A DNA stretch of 7,664 nt from assembly GCA_025358985.1 (NCBI GenBank), contig JANYHQ010000711.1, positions 1 to 7,664 of the forward strand. Reading direction: 5' to 3'. Position 1 is the first letter of the stretch, and every line of letters begins with the position of its first letter. The DNA is from Acidimicrobiales bacterium (GTDB lineage Bacteria; Actinomycetota; Acidimicrobiia; Acidimicrobiales; JANYDT01). Under the pieces are notes generated by a model. The model was not told the origin of the DNA and searched no databases. It saw only the letters and a program-made list of their open reading frames with translations. The position numbers and the translations under genes are program-made. This document shows, one piece after another, positions 5,934 to 7,664 of the stretch.

Positions 5934-7094
5934 GTGCAATCCGATCGTCCACGTCGCTGGCGTGCCCCGTTGAAGGGGGCAATGGCCACGACCATGCTGG
6001 CTGTGGCCCTCTCCGCCTGCGCATCCAACGCGCCCCAGGATGGCTTCTTGAAGCCGGAGGGTCCGTACCCGCGCAAGATCAATCGGGTGGCCTATCCCAC
6101 GTTCATCATCGCCGGGCTCATGCTGGTGCTGGTTTTCGCCCTGGTCATCTACTGCGTCATCAAGTACCGGCGTCGCAACGACGACGACATCCCAGTGCAG
6201 GTGCACGGCAACACCACCGGTGAAATCCTGTGGACGGCGGGCCCCGCCGTGTTGCTGGCCGTCATCGGCGTCTTCTCGGTCAACACCATCTTCGAAGTGG
6301 CCAAAACCCCCAAGAACGCCTACGACATCACCGTTGTAGGTCATCAGTGGTGGTGGGAGTACCAGTACCCACGTACCGGCCAAACGAAGCTCAACCCGAA
6401 GCCGTCCATCGTGGCTGACCCCAACAATCCGGGCCGAAGGATTGGCGGCGTCCTCAAGGAGGACAGCCCCTACATGTCCACCGCCAACGAGCTGCACATC
6501 CCTGCGGGTCGCCCGGTACGACTGGCCATCACTTCCATGGACGTCATCCACAACTATTGGGTCCCCAAGTTGTCTGGCAAGATCTACGCCATCCCGGGCC
6601 GCATCAACCATCTCAATCTGCAGGCCGACACCTCGTTGGTGAAGAACGGTAAGAGCACCACGCTGTATGGCCAGTGTGCCGAGTTCTGCGGTACGTCCCA
6701 TGCCAACATGCGCTTCAAGGTGGTGGTGGACAGCCCAGCCGAATTCGCCAAGTGGCTGGCCCGCCAAGAGGGGGCGGCGGCGGAGCCCACCACCGACTTG
6801 GCCAAGGCCGGTCAGGCACTGTTCGTGGGCTCCGGTGCGTGCGCCTCGTGTCACTACCTCAAGTCCGACCAGGGATACGACCCCACAGTGGACGCTGGCA
6901 AGATCGGCCCCAACCTCACCCATATCGGAAGCCGCCAACACTTTGCCGGGGCCATCGCCCCACTCACCGATGTCAATCTCCGGGCCTGGCTGAAGAATCC
7001 CCAGGCCTTCAAACCGGGAGCCAAGATGGTCATCCGCAAACTCAACGATGACGAGATCACCCAACTCGTCGCTTACATCCATTCCCTCAAGTGA
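5934..7094 (+). CDS. coxB: Cytochrome c oxidase subunit II with fused cytochrome c (caa3 type)
   Basis: A 386-residue electron-entry subunit. It has a basic signal peptide with lipobox LSAC (C29), then two transmembrane helices (about 54-77 and 101-122) and the cupredoxin domain outside the cell. The aromatic electron-entry patch is GHQWWWEYQYP (136-146). The CuA ligands are H206, C248, E250 (backbone), C252, H256 and M259 in the YGQCAEFCGTSHANM segment. A C-terminal class I cytochrome c domain follows, with heme-binding C303-A-S-C306-H307 and distal M365 in PGAKMVI. All key residues are present, so it should be active. The fused heme makes it caa3-type, taking electrons from cytochrome c or the bc1 complex (family knowledge). 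The frame is open back to 5721, but GTG 5934 is the start that gives the signal peptide. The stop is 24 nt before ctaD. Confidence 0.96.
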   Translation: MQSDRPRRWRAPLKGAMATTMLAVALSACASNAPQDGFLKPEGPYPRKINRVAYPTFIIAGLMLVLVFALVIYCVIKYRRRNDDDIPVQVHGNTTGEILWTAGPAVLLAVIGVFSVNTIFEVAKTPKNAYDITVVGHQWWWEYQYPRTGQTKLNPKPSIVADPNNPGRRIGGVLKEDSPYMSTANELHIPAGRPVRLAITSMDVIHNYWVPKLSGKIYAIPGRINHLNLQADTSLVKNGKSTTLYGQCAEFCGTSHANMRFKVVVDSPAEFAKWLARQEGAAAEPTTDLAKAGQALFVGSGACASCHYLKSDQGYDPTVDAGKIGPNLTHIGSRQHFAGAIAPLTDVNLRAWLKNPQAFKPGAKMVIRKLNDDEITQLVAYIHSLK

Positions 7095-7105
7095 TCGCAG
7101 ACATC

Positions 7106-7109
7106 GGAG
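7106..7109 (+). promoter_or_regulatory. Ribosome binding site of ctaD
   Basis: GGAG, 9 nt before ATG 7119, within the 24-nt coxB-ctaD gap. Confidence 0.5.
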
Positions 7110-7118
7110 CACACTGAG

Positions 7119-7664
7119 ATGACACTCGTACTCGAACCACCGGTTTCATACTCGCCGGCACCGCGACCCGCCGGGTCCGACGCTGGCATTCTGCGGCGCC
7201 CCGTGGAGTCCACCAAGGGCTTCTTGTCCTGGGTCACCACTGTTGACCACAAACGACTCGGCATCATGTACGGCGTCACGTCCATGTTCTGGTTTTTGGT
7301 GGGAGGTATCGAGGCCCTGTTCATCCGGTTGCAGTTGGCCGTGCCCAACAACTCAGTAGTGGGTGCTGTCACCTACAACGGCCTGTTCACCATGCATGCC
7401 ACCACCATGGTGTTCTTGGTGGTGATGCCGATGTCGGCGGCGTTCTTCAACTACTTCCTACCGTTGCAACTCGGTGCCCGAGACGTGGCCTTTCCCCGTA
7501 TGAATGCGTTCTCCTACTGGGGATACCTGTTCGGTGGGTTGTTCATCTACTCCAGCTACTTCCTCGGTGGCTTCCCCAACGGTGGCTGGTTCGGCTACGC
7601 CCCCAACACGTCAACCACGTTCTCGCCCGGCCATGGCATTGACTTCTGGGTGTTTGGTTTGCAG
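7119..7664 (+). CDS. ctaD: Cytochrome c oxidase subunit I, N-terminal part (cut by window end)
   Basis: The first 182 residues of the catalytic subunit; the frame is open to the window edge. A Pro-rich leader of about 30 residues precedes SWVTTVDHKRLGIMYG (37-52) and the first helix. The TM2 motif FTMHATTMVF contains H93, the low-spin heme a ligand. The segment NYFLPLQLGARDVAFPRMNAFSYW (111-134) has N111, D122 and N129, the D-channel positions (N121, D132 and N139 in R. sphaeroides numbering), so it looks like a normal proton-pumping A-type enzyme as far as it can be read. The CuB and heme a3 ligands lie beyond the window. It follows coxB closely and forms the oxidase core with it. It aligns along this length with the degenerate subunit I-like protein upstream, giving an internal comparison. 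Confidence 0.96.
   Translation, partial: MTLVLEPPVSYSPAPRPAGSDAGILRRPVESTKGFLSWVTTVDHKRLGIMYGVTSMFWFLVGGIEALFIRLQLAVPNNSVVGAVTYNGLFTMHATTMVFLVVMPMSAAFFNYFLPLQLGARDVAFPRMNAFSYWGYLFGGLFIYSSYFLGGFPNGGWFGYAPNTSTTFSPGHGIDFWVFGLQ

Noticed and set aside
5838..7112. A 424-residue minus-strand open frame opposite coxB
   Set aside because: Its translation is His/Gly/Val-rich low-likeness sequence, and the plus strand codes for an unmistakable coxB with all ligands. It is a shadow of GC-biased codons.

Overview
The window is a stretch of bacterial chromosome of about 60% GC. It most resembles a high-GC actinomycete, and I lean towards the class Acidimicrobiia. The reasons are an actinobacterial-type tRNA-Glu without an encoded CCA, the ClpS plus DUF2017 pair, a ClpS of the actinobacterial kind, and a caa3-type cytochrome oxidase operon. 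The lineage call is inference from gene content; no marker in the window fixes the genus.

Left part (1-1377): tRNA-Glu(UUC) lies on the plus strand and ends one base before the stop codon of a minus-strand cluster. That cluster is transcribed in the order clpS, DUF2017 protein, Fur-family regulator. The gaps are short (19 and 24 nt), so it looks like one operon of proteolysis adaptor, unknown partner and metal-responsive regulator.

Right part (1484-7664): the plus strand carries a cytochrome oxidase locus that diverges from clpS across about 106 bp. Its order is ctaB (heme O synthase), a subunit I-like membrane protein, a subunit III-like membrane protein, a multi-pass membrane protein of unknown function, a TlpA/ResA-like thioredoxin lipoprotein, coxB (subunit II with CuA and a fused cytochrome c domain) and ctaD (canonical subunit I, cut by the window end). 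ctaB supplies the farnesylated heme precursor. The thioredoxin probably serves CuA or cytochrome c thiol chemistry. coxB and ctaD are the electron-accepting and catalytic subunits of a caa3-type oxidase.

The most interesting object is the subunit I-like gene at 2532-4043. It aligns by eye with heme-copper oxidase subunit I along its whole length, yet the residues that make the active site are replaced. The CuB histidines are Arg and Gly-Gly, the cross-linked Tyr is Leu, and the two TM10 heme histidines are Val and Asn. The gene is intact, has a good ribosome binding site, and shares one base with the start codon of the subunit III-like gene. It therefore looks like a conserved non-catalytic 'pseudo-oxidase' module placed inside a real oxidase operon. 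Its function is unknown.
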